Part shown: positions 1 through 9,338 of the stretch, one piece after another
Position numbering within the stretch: the stretch's first letter is position 1
Layout of the letters: each line of letters begins with the position of its first letter
IMG/VR virus record: IMGVR_UViG_3300032287_003113
Location: 155,880 to 219,879 of that record
Direction: 5' to 3' (one strand)
DNA: 64,000 bases
Source: a virus
Position numbers and translations under genes: made by a program
Notes under the pieces: model-generated
Seen by the model: only the letters and a program-made list of their open reading frames with translations
Told to the model about the DNA's origin: nothing
The model's database searches: none

Positions 1-34
1 TTACTGACAAAACAATTTACACGAGAAATTACCT

Positions 35-1081
35 ATGTTGAATAGCGAATACCATGTTGGTATCAACGACAACAAGTTTTGGCGTAAAGACTTGTTAGTT
101 ATGCACCTGTACGATTGCTTAAACACCAACCAACAGCCAGCCCTGCGGGTAACTCCAGAAGGTTCAAGCCTTGCAGGCTGTGGTTTATATAGGTACTTGG
201 ATGCGTTTTGCAAACATACTGGATACGATAAAAAGAACATTAGCATACGCACAGGCAACATGATCGAACAACACCCTGAGTACACAATTATAAAAGATGC
301 CACCGCTTGGTTCGAAGTTCCTATTATGCAACAATGGGCACAAAAAAATCCGATCAACACAGGCACCATGCCTAGATTACACTTTGGACACTTTGTTGGA
401 AAAAGCAATTGGAATAGATTGTGGATTGGTGCTGTGTTGCACAGTAAATACAATGATAAGTTATTTCAAACATATAACACCGGCATTGGTACACACTATC
501 TTACTAAGAATGACGGCCTTTGTGATTTTGTGGGCTTAGAAGATCTGGTCAAAATGGAATGTGATCAAATTGATGTGGCTGTCGAATTTTTAAAGTCTTG
601 TCCAAAGTTTATACCTGAGGACATAGAAGCAATTAAAAATATGTCAACTTACATCAAACAAGACGATTACTACCCTATACAATTACCAGCCAATCTTAAC
701 ATATTGAAATACTATAACAATATATTTGTGGACATTATCCATGAAACATTTGTTCGTGATGAAGTATGTTTTGCTACAGAAAAAACTTGGAGAACAATGT
801 TAGCACGTAGGCCTTTTATTACCATGGGAGGCAGAAATCATTTGGCTAATTTAAAGCGTCTAGGATTCCGTACATTCAATGACATCTGGGATGAAGGTTA
901 CGACGAGTATGGTATGCAGTGGCGTGTTAAAGAAATACTAAAACTAATAGATACTATCAGTTCTTGGTCAGTGGAAAAGATACAACAGGTCTTACAAGAT
1001 ATGCAACCTATACTAGAACACAACTATCAAACTTTTATGACACTAACACATCAAAAAATACAGCGAACATTCAATGACTAA
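35..1081 (+). CDS. Glycosyltransferase-like protein (GT10-like C-terminal motif)
   Basis: 348 residues. The C-terminal third contains FATEKTWRTMLARRPFITMGG (around residues 250-270), a TEK..(L)..P...G pattern that resembles the nucleotide-sugar binding part of GT10-type fucosyltransferases. This is followed by GFRTFNDIWDEGYDE and DMQPILEHNYQTF. The same tail occurs in the protein encoded at 15338-16516, so the two are paralogues at opposite ends of the radical SAM/SGNH island. The ATG at 35 follows a weak GAGAA. The 3' end overlaps the next gene by 8 bp. The transferase role is inferred from the motif; donor and acceptor are unknown. Confidence 0.55.
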   Translation: MLNSEYHVGINDNKFWRKDLLVMHLYDCLNTNQQPALRVTPEGSSLAGCGLYRYLDAFCKHTGYDKKNISIRTGNMIEQHPEYTIIKDATAWFEVPIMQQWAQKNPINTGTMPRLHFGHFVGKSNWNRLWIGAVLHSKYNDKLFQTYNTGIGTHYLTKNDGLCDFVGLEDLVKMECDQIDVAVEFLKSCPKFIPEDIEAIKNMSTYIKQDDYYPIQLPANLNILKYYNNIFVDIIHETFVRDEVCFATEKTWRTMLARRPFITMGGRNHLANLKRLGFRTFNDIWDEGYDEYGMQWRVKEILKLIDTISSWSVEKIQQVLQDMQPILEHNYQTFMTLTHQKIQRTFND

Positions 1082-1910
1082 ATTCCATTTACCTTTTGTA
1101 GAAATGATGGTTACACAATTTTGTAATCTAAGCTGTGTTGGCTGTAGTAACTATGCTGACCTAAAACACACAGGTTATGTTCCTTGGGCAGATGGTCGGC
1201 GTGAAATAGAATCGTGGCTACCACGCATGACAATTGAAGACTTTGGTATCATGGGTGGCGAGCCCCTGATCAATCCCGAACTTAAACAATGGATACGTGG
1301 CTTGCGTGAGTTATTACCCACAAGCCCCATACGCTTTAGCACCAATGGCGAATTGCTAGATCGACATTTAGATGTGCTAGAAACAGCACACGAAGTGGGC
1401 AACTTTGTTTTTAAGATCACTGTACACCAACACAGCGAGCGTGTAGAACGTGTCATTGCTAAAATCTTCTCAATGTACAAGTGGGAACCTGTGTACGAAT
1501 ATGGCATCTATCGTTACAAAACCACAAACGGATTAAGATTTCAGGTCAATCGTCCGCTGACATTTATCAAGTATTATAAGAATGATTACGCCAACATGAT
1601 GCCGTTCAATTCCAATCCTGTGGATAGTTTCAATATTTGTATGCAACAACGATGTCCACTCATGTTCAATGGACGTATGTACAAGTGTAGTACACTAGGC
1701 GGATTGGAACAAACACTAGATCGTTTTAGTAACACCGACCCTGCATGGGAGCCATACAAAGGCAAATACATTACACCTACGAGCCCAGATGCAGATATTG
1801 CGGCGTTCTTAAACAATTATGGTCGTCCACATCAAGTGTGTACAATGTGTCCTACCGCCCAGGATGACGAAAGTGTTATTTTACATTATAATAACGTAAT
1901 AACAAAATGA
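1074..1910 (+). CDS. Radical SAM protein with C-terminal auxiliary-cluster cysteines
   Basis: 278 residues. The radical SAM Cx3Cx2C motif is C17-NLS-C21-VG-C24, and the SAM-binding GGEPL lies near residue 61. Extra cysteines near the C-terminus (ICMQQRC, KCSTLGG and HQVCTMC) look like a SPASM/twitch auxiliary Fe-S site, as in enzymes that modify peptides or other large substrates. It differs from the next five radical SAM proteins, whose auxiliary cysteines come before the core. It starts inside the upstream gene and its stop overlaps the next start (ATGA). Substrate unknown. Confidence 0.85.
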   Translation: MTKFHLPFVEMMVTQFCNLSCVGCSNYADLKHTGYVPWADGRREIESWLPRMTIEDFGIMGGEPLINPELKQWIRGLRELLPTSPIRFSTNGELLDRHLDVLETAHEVGNFVFKITVHQHSERVERVIAKIFSMYKWEPVYEYGIYRYKTTNGLRFQVNRPLTFIKYYKNDYANMMPFNSNPVDSFNICMQQRCPLMFNGRMYKCSTLGGLEQTLDRFSNTDPAWEPYKGKYITPTSPDADIAAFLNNYGRPHQVCTMCPTAQDDESVILHYNNVITK

Positions 1911-2788
1911 CAAGATTCTTTGCCTTCGGGTGCTCCTTTACTAACTCTAAAAATCCTACTTGGGCTGACATAGTGGCGCACGAGTACAACCATTACCAAA
2001 ACTGGGGACAGGCTGGTGCAGGTAATAGTTTTATATTCTACAGTCTAATGGAATGTAACAAGCGTAATCAGATTACTCCGGACGATGTAGTAATGATCAT
2101 GTGGAGCAGCATTGGTAGAGAAGATCGTTATGTTGGAGGAGAATGGTTGACTCCTGGTAGTATATACAATCAACAAGATTATGATGAGAACTTTGTAAAG
2201 AAGTTTACAGATCCAACAGGATACTTGTTACGAGATGCAGCACACTTGGCTGGTGCTAAAGCCATATTAGATAATATTGGGTGTCGGTATTATTTTTTTA
2301 GTATTGTTCCGTTTAATGTTCCAGACGATAACGTTTTTAAAATCTTTAGCATAGATAATAAAATATTAAATGTTTATGCTGAAGAATTTCGATCTGTGCG
2401 TCCCAGTGTATACGAAGTTGTCTTTGATCACGACTGGTACAGCCGGGCCGGCATTAAACAAGAAGACAAGCTCAAAGAAGAATACGAAATTAAACGTGGT
2501 AATGATTGGCCCACATGGGATAAGTTTATAATACAAGACTTCGGCGGTGTACCCAAAGATATTAAAGATGAAATAAACAACCAACACGAGTTTACCAACA
2601 GATATTTGCGTAGGTATGACACACATCCAACTCCAGCAGAATATTTAGAATATATCACACGAGTAGCACCAGACATAGAAGTATCCTCTGCCACACAAGA
2701 TTGGGTAGCAACAGTGACTGATAGATTAATCAAACACCAAGACTTAACCAAACTTTGGAAACCTAATAAAAAGCCTGCGAGATTCTAA
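1907..2788 (+). CDS. SGNH-hydrolase-like protein
   Basis: 293 residues. It begins MTRFFAFGCSFTNS, which fits block I of the SGNH/GDSL fold with the nucleophile serine at S10. A glycine-rich GQAGAGNSF follows (block II-like), and the C-terminus has RYDTHPTPAEY, which fits the catalytic histidine block with an Asp two residues before the His. SGNH proteins are esterases or O-acetyl transfer and removal enzymes acting on sugars or lipids. Here the gene sits between two radical SAM genes with ATGA-type overlaps, so it is co-translated with them. Substrate unknown. Confidence 0.7.
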   Translation: MTRFFAFGCSFTNSKNPTWADIVAHEYNHYQNWGQAGAGNSFIFYSLMECNKRNQITPDDVVMIMWSSIGREDRYVGGEWLTPGSIYNQQDYDENFVKKFTDPTGYLLRDAAHLAGAKAILDNIGCRYYFFSIVPFNVPDDNVFKIFSIDNKILNVYAEEFRSVRPSVYEVVFDHDWYSRAGIKQEDKLKEEYEIKRGNDWPTWDKFIIQDFGGVPKDIKDEINNQHEFTNRYLRRYDTHPTPAEYLEYITRVAPDIEVSSATQDWVATVTDRLIKHQDLTKLWKPNKKPARF

Positions 2789-4170
2789 TGACCAAATCAA
2801 CATTTATGACAGCCGCAGAAAAGATGAAGGAACTATTGGGCCCGAGTCTTTGCCTGGCCAAATGGAAACAGGTTAGCCTGCATCTAGCTACTGGTATGAC
2901 CAACAGTTGTTACCATCCACCCTTACATGAAATAGATCCTATAGCATTAAAAGACAATCCCGGCGCACTACATAATACAGCACACAAAAAAGATCAACGT
3001 GTGATCATGCTCAAGAACGAACGCCCTACGGAATGTAATTATTGCTGGACACAAGAGGACATGGGCAATCTCAGTGATCGTCATTACAGATCAGGAGAAC
3101 CCTGGGCCGCCGACGACTACAATGCAATTAAAGCCAGCACAGGTACGGAAGATTGGATACCCAGTTATGTTGAAGTTAATTTTAATCACGTGTGTAATCT
3201 CAAGTGTAGCTATTGTAGTCCGCAGTTCTCTAGTACCTGGATGCAAGAAACTGACTATTATGGTGCCTATCCCACAAGCACTCCGCATAACGATCCTGCT
3301 CACTTCGCTGGTCGTCGCAGGCCTATACCGGTCAGCTACGATAATCCATATGTGGATGCATTCTGGGAATGGTGGCCTGAGCTGTATCCGCACCTGAAAC
3401 ATTTCCGTATGACCGGTGGCGAGCCGCTAATGGACAAGAATACTTATAAGGTATTTGATTATGTGTTGGCACTACCAAATCCAGAACTACACTTGGACGT
3501 GACCAGCAACTTTAGTGTTGACGATCGTTTATTTGACAAGTATCTGGGTTATGTCAAACAGTTATGTAACACACAGATAGAACACTTTATGCAGTACGTG
3601 AGTTTGGATAGTGGTAAACCCAGGCATGCAGAATACATTAGACACGGATTAAATTTTGCCAGAATGACTGATAATGTAAATCGTTTCTTAACAGGCGTTC
3701 CCTACCGTAATAGTCTAACATTTATCATTACCATGAACAATCTAAGTGTGTTGGGCCTACAGCGACAACTGGAATGGATACTTGATCTCCGAAGCACACA
3801 TAGTAAAACCTATCAACGTGTTTGGTTTGATACTCCCCTGCTACGTACACCCACTTGGCAAAGCGTACAAATACTGCCCGAAGTCTACGTTGGTGTGTTA
3901 GAACGTGTGGCCGACTGGATGGAACTACAGTTAGAAACAGCAGATAGACCATTTCAGGGATTCAAAGACTACGAAGTACAGCGTATGCGCCGTGATATAG
4001 ATTGGATGAAAGCAGGTCGCAATTTGGATCCAGAATATGTTAAACTGCAACGTGCAGATTTTTATCGTTTCTTTAACGAGCACGACAAACGACGCAAAAC
4101 TGACTTTTTAAAAACTTTTCCAGAAATGACAGAATTTTGGAACGAATGTAAGTACCATGCCCAGAATTAA
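2788..4170 (+). CDS. N-terminal twitch-type radical SAM protein 1
   Basis: 460 residues. The N-terminal cysteines C22, C41, C83 and C86 form a twitch-like auxiliary cluster domain. The radical SAM core begins with C136-NLK-C140-SY-C143, followed by SPQFSSTW. GGEPLMD is the SAM-binding motif near residue 210. It is closely similar to the next protein in the position and context of every cysteine (both have CxxKW, SCxHP, CxYCW and a C[SN]PxFSSTW after the core), so these two are a tandem duplicate pair. The start overlaps the upstream stop by one base. No substrate can be inferred. Confidence 0.85.
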   Translation: MTKSTFMTAAEKMKELLGPSLCLAKWKQVSLHLATGMTNSCYHPPLHEIDPIALKDNPGALHNTAHKKDQRVIMLKNERPTECNYCWTQEDMGNLSDRHYRSGEPWAADDYNAIKASTGTEDWIPSYVEVNFNHVCNLKCSYCSPQFSSTWMQETDYYGAYPTSTPHNDPAHFAGRRRPIPVSYDNPYVDAFWEWWPELYPHLKHFRMTGGEPLMDKNTYKVFDYVLALPNPELHLDVTSNFSVDDRLFDKYLGYVKQLCNTQIEHFMQYVSLDSGKPRHAEYIRHGLNFARMTDNVNRFLTGVPYRNSLTFIITMNNLSVLGLQRQLEWILDLRSTHSKTYQRVWFDTPLLRTPTWQSVQILPEVYVGVLERVADWMELQLETADRPFQGFKDYEVQRMRRDIDWMKAGRNLDPEYVKLQRADFYRFFNEHDKRRKTDFLKTFPEMTEFWNECKYHAQN

Positions 4171-5506
4171 CAACGAAACTGATTTAGAGTACAAACGCAG
4201 AGTGATTGACATCAAGTCGGACAGCTTCTGTGCGGCCAAGTGGTACAATGCCACCATATGGCTAGGCTCGGGGCAAACCACCAGTTGTCATCATCCCCTG
4301 CCGCATCAAGTCAGTGTAGCTGAAGTAGAAGCGAACCCCAAAGCCTTACACAACACCCCAAAGAAAAAAGCCGAACGTGCTCAAATGCAACGAGGAGAAC
4401 GTCCCAGCGGTTGCGAATACTGCTGGAAAATAGAAGACATCGGTCGCGACAACATTAGCGATCGTGTTTACAAAACAGTCATATATGATGACAAGGATTT
4501 GGATTATGCTTTTCAAACTCCAGCAAATGAAGATGTGGATTTACAAACACTTGAAATTGCCTTTGACCGCACCTGCCAGTTCGCTTGCTCTTATTGCAAC
4601 CCGGCGTTTAGTAGCACTTGGGTCAAGGACATTAGGAATAATGGTGCTTATACCAATCTTGTCAGCGATGGCCGCAATCACTTTACTCACGCTCATGACG
4701 GCAGTCAGCTATACCGGTTTGGAGAAACGAATCCGTATGTTGAAGCCTTCCACAAATGGTGGGAAACAGACTTACATAGAACGTTGAAAGAGTTACGTAT
4801 CACTGGGGGCGAGCCATTGATGAGTGCAGAAACTTGGAAGTTGATTGATTGGTTTAAAACTAACAAAGGCAAAAGTTTTACACGTCTTGCTATCAACAGT
4901 AACTTAGGCACTGAAGTAGACATTGATCGTTTACTTGCCGCCATTGATGGTGTAGAAGTTGACCTATATACCAGCAATGAATCAATAGGCTTGCAGGCCG
5001 AATACATTAGAGATGGTCTTGTGTTTGACGACTGGGCTAACAATGTAGAACGTTTGCTAGATTCGGGTAAGTTTCGTGGCCTGCATGTCATGTGTACTAT
5101 TAATGCATTGTGCTTGGATACACTAGACAGCTTTCTTGAAATGGTATATAACTGGAAACTTGAGTACGGCACGGATGCCATTAACTTCTCGCTGAATATA
5201 TTACGTTTTCCAAGTTTTCAAAGTCCTCTGGTATTGCCAGACAACATACGAACACAATACAGAACACAATTAAGTGACTTCTATAAAACACACAAAGACA
5301 CTGGGGTGCTACATGGTTTTGAGATTGATCAATTAAAACGCCTGATTGATTATCTTGATGTTGTTATAACTCCACACACGGGTGCCATGGAACAATCTAT
5401 CTTACAACACGATTTTAAAAACTTCTTCTCACAATACGATCAACGTCGTGGTAAGAATTTTGTAGAGACGTTTCCTAATTTAACAGAATGGTATAATACA
5501 CTATGA
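4157..5506 (+). CDS. N-terminal twitch-type radical SAM protein 2
   Basis: 449 residues. The auxiliary cysteines are C25, C44, C86 and C89. The core motif is C140-QFA-C144-SY-C147 followed by NPAFSSTW, with GGEPLMS downstream. It is the tandem partner of the preceding gene, overlapping it by 14 bp. Its middle region differs considerably (for example the helix-rich residues 150-200), so the two may act on different substrates or as a heteromeric pair. Confidence 0.85.
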   Translation: MPRINNETDLEYKRRVIDIKSDSFCAAKWYNATIWLGSGQTTSCHHPLPHQVSVAEVEANPKALHNTPKKKAERAQMQRGERPSGCEYCWKIEDIGRDNISDRVYKTVIYDDKDLDYAFQTPANEDVDLQTLEIAFDRTCQFACSYCNPAFSSTWVKDIRNNGAYTNLVSDGRNHFTHAHDGSQLYRFGETNPYVEAFHKWWETDLHRTLKELRITGGEPLMSAETWKLIDWFKTNKGKSFTRLAINSNLGTEVDIDRLLAAIDGVEVDLYTSNESIGLQAEYIRDGLVFDDWANNVERLLDSGKFRGLHVMCTINALCLDTLDSFLEMVYNWKLEYGTDAINFSLNILRFPSFQSPLVLPDNIRTQYRTQLSDFYKTHKDTGVLHGFEIDQLKRLIDYLDVVITPHTGAMEQSILQHDFKNFFSQYDQRRGKNFVETFPNLTEWYNTL

Positions 5507-6834
5507 CCAAAGAATTTTATAACAAGGGTTATGACTATATGGCACGTAAACCATATTTTATTGAACTCGAACAGTTGAATGACTCTCAGCAAGACTTATT
5601 AATAAAAAGCGAAACATTTTGCATGATGCCTTGGGTACACATGCATGCCTTCCCAGACGGTCGTGCATATCCTTGCTGTGTGGCAGACTATTGGCATCCT
5701 GTGGGGGACCTACGTAAAAGCACTATGGAACAAGTTTGGAATCAAGAACCTTATCGTAACTTGCGTAAGAATATGGTTAGCGAAACCAAGAGCAAAGAGT
5801 GTACCAAGTGCTACGAACAAGAACGCAATGGATTTTTTAGTATGCGTAACGATGCCAATCGTAACTACGGACATCATATAGGAGAAGTAAATGAAACCAA
5901 AGAAGATGGAACCAATCCTAAGTTCAAAATACGTTATTGGGACGTTCGTTTTAGTAACCTTTGTAACTTCCGTTGTCGCAGCTGTGGGCCTATTTTTAGC
6001 AGTAATTGGTATCAAGATCACGTAAAAATGTACGGCAAGAAACCTGATGTGTTAGGCCGTGACATGGCTGTGATTGAATATACCACAGGCAACGAAGATG
6101 ACATGATTGCACAAATGATGCCACACGTTCCACACCTGGAGCAGGTATACTTTGCCGGTGGCGAGCCCTTGATCATGAAAGAACATTATTACTTGCTTGA
6201 GAAGTTGATTGAAGCAGGTAAAACTGATGTGCGTATCCAATATAACACAAACTTTAGTGAACTGGCATTTAAGGACAAGCACGTATTTGAATATTGGCGA
6301 CATTTTAAAAATGTCAGTGTAGGTGCCAGTTTAGATGCCAGCGGAGCTAGAGCGGAGCTGATGCGTAAAGGAACAGATTGGACACAGGCAGTAGATAATC
6401 GTCGTCGCATGATAGCAGAAGTGCCACATGTGGATTTTTACATTAGTGCCACAGTTAGTTCAATGAACGTGTTGCATGTATTAGACTTTCATAGAGAATG
6501 GACCGAGCTTGGATTGATCAAAGCCAAGGACTTTAATGTAAACATTTGCCAAAGCCCGGAATGGTATCGAGTAGATATCTTTCCAGAACAGTTTAAACAG
6601 GATGTTATTGTGCCCGCCTACGAGCAACACATTGAGTGGTTAACACCGCAAGACAATCTTAAACGTGCTACCAATGGATTTCGTAGCACTCTCAAATTCA
6701 TGAACAGCACAGATCAAAGTCATTTGTGGCCACGCTTTGTTGAGGAGTGTGCCAAACTAGACGCTGTACGTCGAGAAGATTTTTGGGCAACATTCCCTGA
6801 ATTAGCCAGCTTACGAGATTATGAACCTACCTAA
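5503..6834 (+). CDS. N-terminal twitch-type radical SAM protein 3
   Basis: 443 residues. The N-terminal CMMPWVHMHAF...YPCC segment (C40, C58, C59) and C100-TK-C103 make the auxiliary domain. The core motif is C154-NFR-C158-RS-C161 followed by GPIFSSNW, and GGEPLIM binds SAM. The CMxPWxH...PCC signature differs from the two genes upstream and matches the two genes downstream, so the array contains two subtypes. It overlaps the upstream stop as ATGA. Confidence 0.85.
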   Translation: MTKEFYNKGYDYMARKPYFIELEQLNDSQQDLLIKSETFCMMPWVHMHAFPDGRAYPCCVADYWHPVGDLRKSTMEQVWNQEPYRNLRKNMVSETKSKECTKCYEQERNGFFSMRNDANRNYGHHIGEVNETKEDGTNPKFKIRYWDVRFSNLCNFRCRSCGPIFSSNWYQDHVKMYGKKPDVLGRDMAVIEYTTGNEDDMIAQMMPHVPHLEQVYFAGGEPLIMKEHYYLLEKLIEAGKTDVRIQYNTNFSELAFKDKHVFEYWRHFKNVSVGASLDASGARAELMRKGTDWTQAVDNRRRMIAEVPHVDFYISATVSSMNVLHVLDFHREWTELGLIKAKDFNVNICQSPEWYRVDIFPEQFKQDVIVPAYEQHIEWLTPQDNLKRATNGFRSTLKFMNSTDQSHLWPRFVEECAKLDAVRREDFWATFPELASLRDYEPT

Positions 6835-8038
6835 CACGATATGTATGTTGCCGTGGGTCAGCATTGAAGCTAGTCCAATGGGCACCACACGTCCTTGCTG
6901 TATGGCATATGATGAGATTACCGATGAGTCAGGCAAGAAGTACGACTTAAACGAAACTAATCTTGAAGTGGCATACCACAGTGAGTATATGCAGGACTTA
7001 CGACGTCAGTTTCGTTGTGGAGAAAAACCTGCAACCTGTAATCGTTGTTGGGAAGAAGAAGCCGCAGGTAGGGACAGTAAACGTATACACAGCCAAGTAA
7101 GATTAAAAGAATTATACAAACAAGTAGACTGGGCTAATGACGATCCTGATCAACTATGGTTTGTTGATTTAAAACTAGGTAACATCTGTAACTTAAAATG
7201 TCGTATATGTGGTTCTTGGTCCAGTAGTAAGTGGGCTGAAGAAGAACTTGCTTACATGCCCAAAGACTTTAACAAAAAAGAGCACATTGCCTACACTTGG
7301 CTACGGCAAGGTGCATGGCCACGCAAGACCACAACCTTCTGGGATAACATGCGTGACTTGTTGCCCAACATCCGGTACTTTGAATTTACCGGTGGCGAGC
7401 CCTGGATGATACAAGAACACTTTGATTTATTACAGTACGCAGTAGATCAAGGATACAGTAAAAATATTGATATACACTACAACACCAATGCTACACAACA
7501 ACCTAGTACTCCACAAATTTTAATGTGGAAAGAGTTTGGCCGAGTTGACATTGCCTTTAGTATTGACAACGTAGGCTCACGTTTTGAATATGAACGCTAC
7601 GGAGCCAATTGGCTATTGGCAAACAAGATCATTGATGATGTGCATTTTACACAGGCTGTCGACGCTCCTAATATTACCACACAGTTATGCTTTACTATCA
7701 ACATACAAAACGTGTATTACCTAGACGAACTACTAGCCTGGGCGGATACAAAAAGATTTGGCGACGTCTATTTTAATATGATGCATAGCCCAGATCACAT
7801 GAGCATACAAATGATGACTCCGGCAGCACAGGAGTTGGTACTAAACAAATTAAAAACAACATTTTGGAAAAATAACAAATATCAACAAGAAATTGATAGT
7901 GTAATTAAATTTATTGAACTTGGCACAGGCAGTGATGGCCGAGAGTTTTTGTTTAAGATGCAACGTACAGATGAACATCGCAAACAAAACTTTATGGATA
8001 CACATGAAGAAATAGCACGGGCAATGGGTTATGAATAA
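6821..8038 (+). CDS. N-terminal twitch-type radical SAM protein 4
   Basis: 405 residues. CMLPWVSIEASP and RPCC supply C8, C26 and C27, and C73-NR-C76 completes the auxiliary set. The core is C123-NLK-C127-RI-C130 followed by GSWSSSKW, with GGEPWMI as the SAM-binding motif. The gene starts 14 bp inside the previous one and ends 8 bp inside the next. Function as a radical SAM enzyme is clear from the motifs; the substrate is unknown. Confidence 0.85.
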   Translation: MNLPNTICMLPWVSIEASPMGTTRPCCMAYDEITDESGKKYDLNETNLEVAYHSEYMQDLRRQFRCGEKPATCNRCWEEEAAGRDSKRIHSQVRLKELYKQVDWANDDPDQLWFVDLKLGNICNLKCRICGSWSSSKWAEEELAYMPKDFNKKEHIAYTWLRQGAWPRKTTTFWDNMRDLLPNIRYFEFTGGEPWMIQEHFDLLQYAVDQGYSKNIDIHYNTNATQQPSTPQILMWKEFGRVDIAFSIDNVGSRFEYERYGANWLLANKIIDDVHFTQAVDAPNITTQLCFTINIQNVYYLDELLAWADTKRFGDVYFNMMHSPDHMSIQMMTPAAQELVLNKLKTTFWKNNKYQQEIDSVIKFIELGTGSDGREFLFKMQRTDEHRKQNFMDTHEEIARAMGYE

Positions 8039-9338
8039 ACCGGCAACACTATGCATGGCACCATGGACACACACTTATCTTAGTCCACAAACAGAACGAC
8101 GCTTGTGCTGTGCCAGCCGTGAACCTGCACAAAACTTTGAACAGTATATAGATACATCGGCCGGCACAGGACGATACATTCCCATCACATTAGATGAGCA
8201 TTGGAACAGTGAACACATGCGTAGTGTGCGCCGTAGAATGATGGCTGGAGAAACCTTGCCCGAGTGTGAAGTGTGTAACAACAAACTATTAAACACAGAC
8301 GTTTACCGTAGTTATTTTAATCAATTGTTTGGAGATAAGTATTTACAGGCCCGAGAGCATACTGATGCAACAGGCTACACGACAATGAAGCCAGTTTCGT
8401 GGGATTACAGGTTCAGCAATCTCTGTAATTTTAAATGCCGCATGTGCGGCGACATGTTGTCGAGTGCTTGGGAGAGCGAGCAACGCCAACACGGAATGAT
8501 CGACTTTACAAATCCAAAGAACAATTGGATGCGTCCTGAAGTCAAAGAGCAAATAGAACAGTTTCAAGACACCCAGATAGAGCAAGAGTTTGCAGATGCC
8601 GTGGAACAGCATCGAGTCGAGGAAGTCTACTGGGTTGGTGGTGAACCGTTGATGTATGAGCAACACTGGCGCTATATGCAACGGATAATTGAATTGGGAG
8701 ATGGACCAAATGTTTACGCTCGATACAACACTAATCTTAGTCGTATTAGTTATAGAGGCGTTAATTTGTTTAGCGATATTTTATGCCGGTTACGTGACTG
8801 GCAAATCTGTGCAAGCATCGACGGCACGGGCAGAATTGGAGAGTATATTAGATCAGGTCTTGATTTTGATCAGTGGCTTGCGAACATCCGCCAAGGACTT
8901 GCGTACCACCATCACCGCCGCCAGATCCGTCTGGACTTCACTCTTACTACACCAGGACTCTTTGAAGTACAAGCGATACAAACGCTCGCCCAAGAACTCG
9001 GAGTAGATGTTTTAGCAAAGGTGGTGTTCTCGTTTAGTCCGGACATCATTATGAGCCCGTTGGCACTACCTAAAGATGTACTGCATCCTTGGATAGACGA
9101 AATTGTGAATGGCACTCCTGGGGAACGTCCTCTTACCGGCCCGTTACGGGACATACTGATTCAACTCAAAACAAGACCCACTTTTGCCGAACAATGGCCT
9201 GACTCGTATCAAGCAGGCCTACGCAAGGGCAAACAACGAATTCTACAGTTGGAAAAAATCAGAAACGACACATATACGTTTAGAGATATAATGTACTCGA
9301 GACCTGCGGCACTAGAATGGTATGACTCAATCAATTAA
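8031..9338 (+). CDS. N-terminal twitch-type radical SAM protein 5
   Basis: 435 residues. CMAPWTHTYLSP and RLCC give C8, C26 and C27, and C79-EV-C82 follows. The radical SAM motif is C132-NFK-C136-RM-C139 followed by GDMLSSAW, and GGEPLMY binds SAM. It is the last of five consecutive N-twitch radical SAM genes. It overlaps the next gene by 17 bp. Confidence 0.85.
   Translation: MNKPATLCMAPWTHTYLSPQTERRLCCASREPAQNFEQYIDTSAGTGRYIPITLDEHWNSEHMRSVRRRMMAGETLPECEVCNNKLLNTDVYRSYFNQLFGDKYLQAREHTDATGYTTMKPVSWDYRFSNLCNFKCRMCGDMLSSAWESEQRQHGMIDFTNPKNNWMRPEVKEQIEQFQDTQIEQEFADAVEQHRVEEVYWVGGEPLMYEQHWRYMQRIIELGDGPNVYARYNTNLSRISYRGVNLFSDILCRLRDWQICASIDGTGRIGEYIRSGLDFDQWLANIRQGLAYHHHRRQIRLDFTLTTPGLFEVQAIQTLAQELGVDVLAKVVFSFSPDIIMSPLALPKDVLHPWIDEIVNGTPGERPLTGPLRDILIQLKTRPTFAEQWPDSYQAGLRKGKQRILQLEKIRNDTYTFRDIMYSRPAALEWYDSIN

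Noticed and set aside
1-45. Tail of an upstream gene before position 35
   Set aside because: Two forward frames end just past the ATG (TGA at 39-41, TAG at 43-45). Too little is visible to choose, so no gene was called.
63-453. Long open frames on the opposite strand of the radical SAM cluster
   Set aside because: They mirror well-supported genes, lack ribosome sites and show no domain. They are by-products of codon use in the real genes.
8689-9006. Forward open frame inside radical SAM protein 5 with a hydrophobic start
   Set aside because: Lies wholly within a gene with clear motifs; no independent ribosome site or overlap logic.
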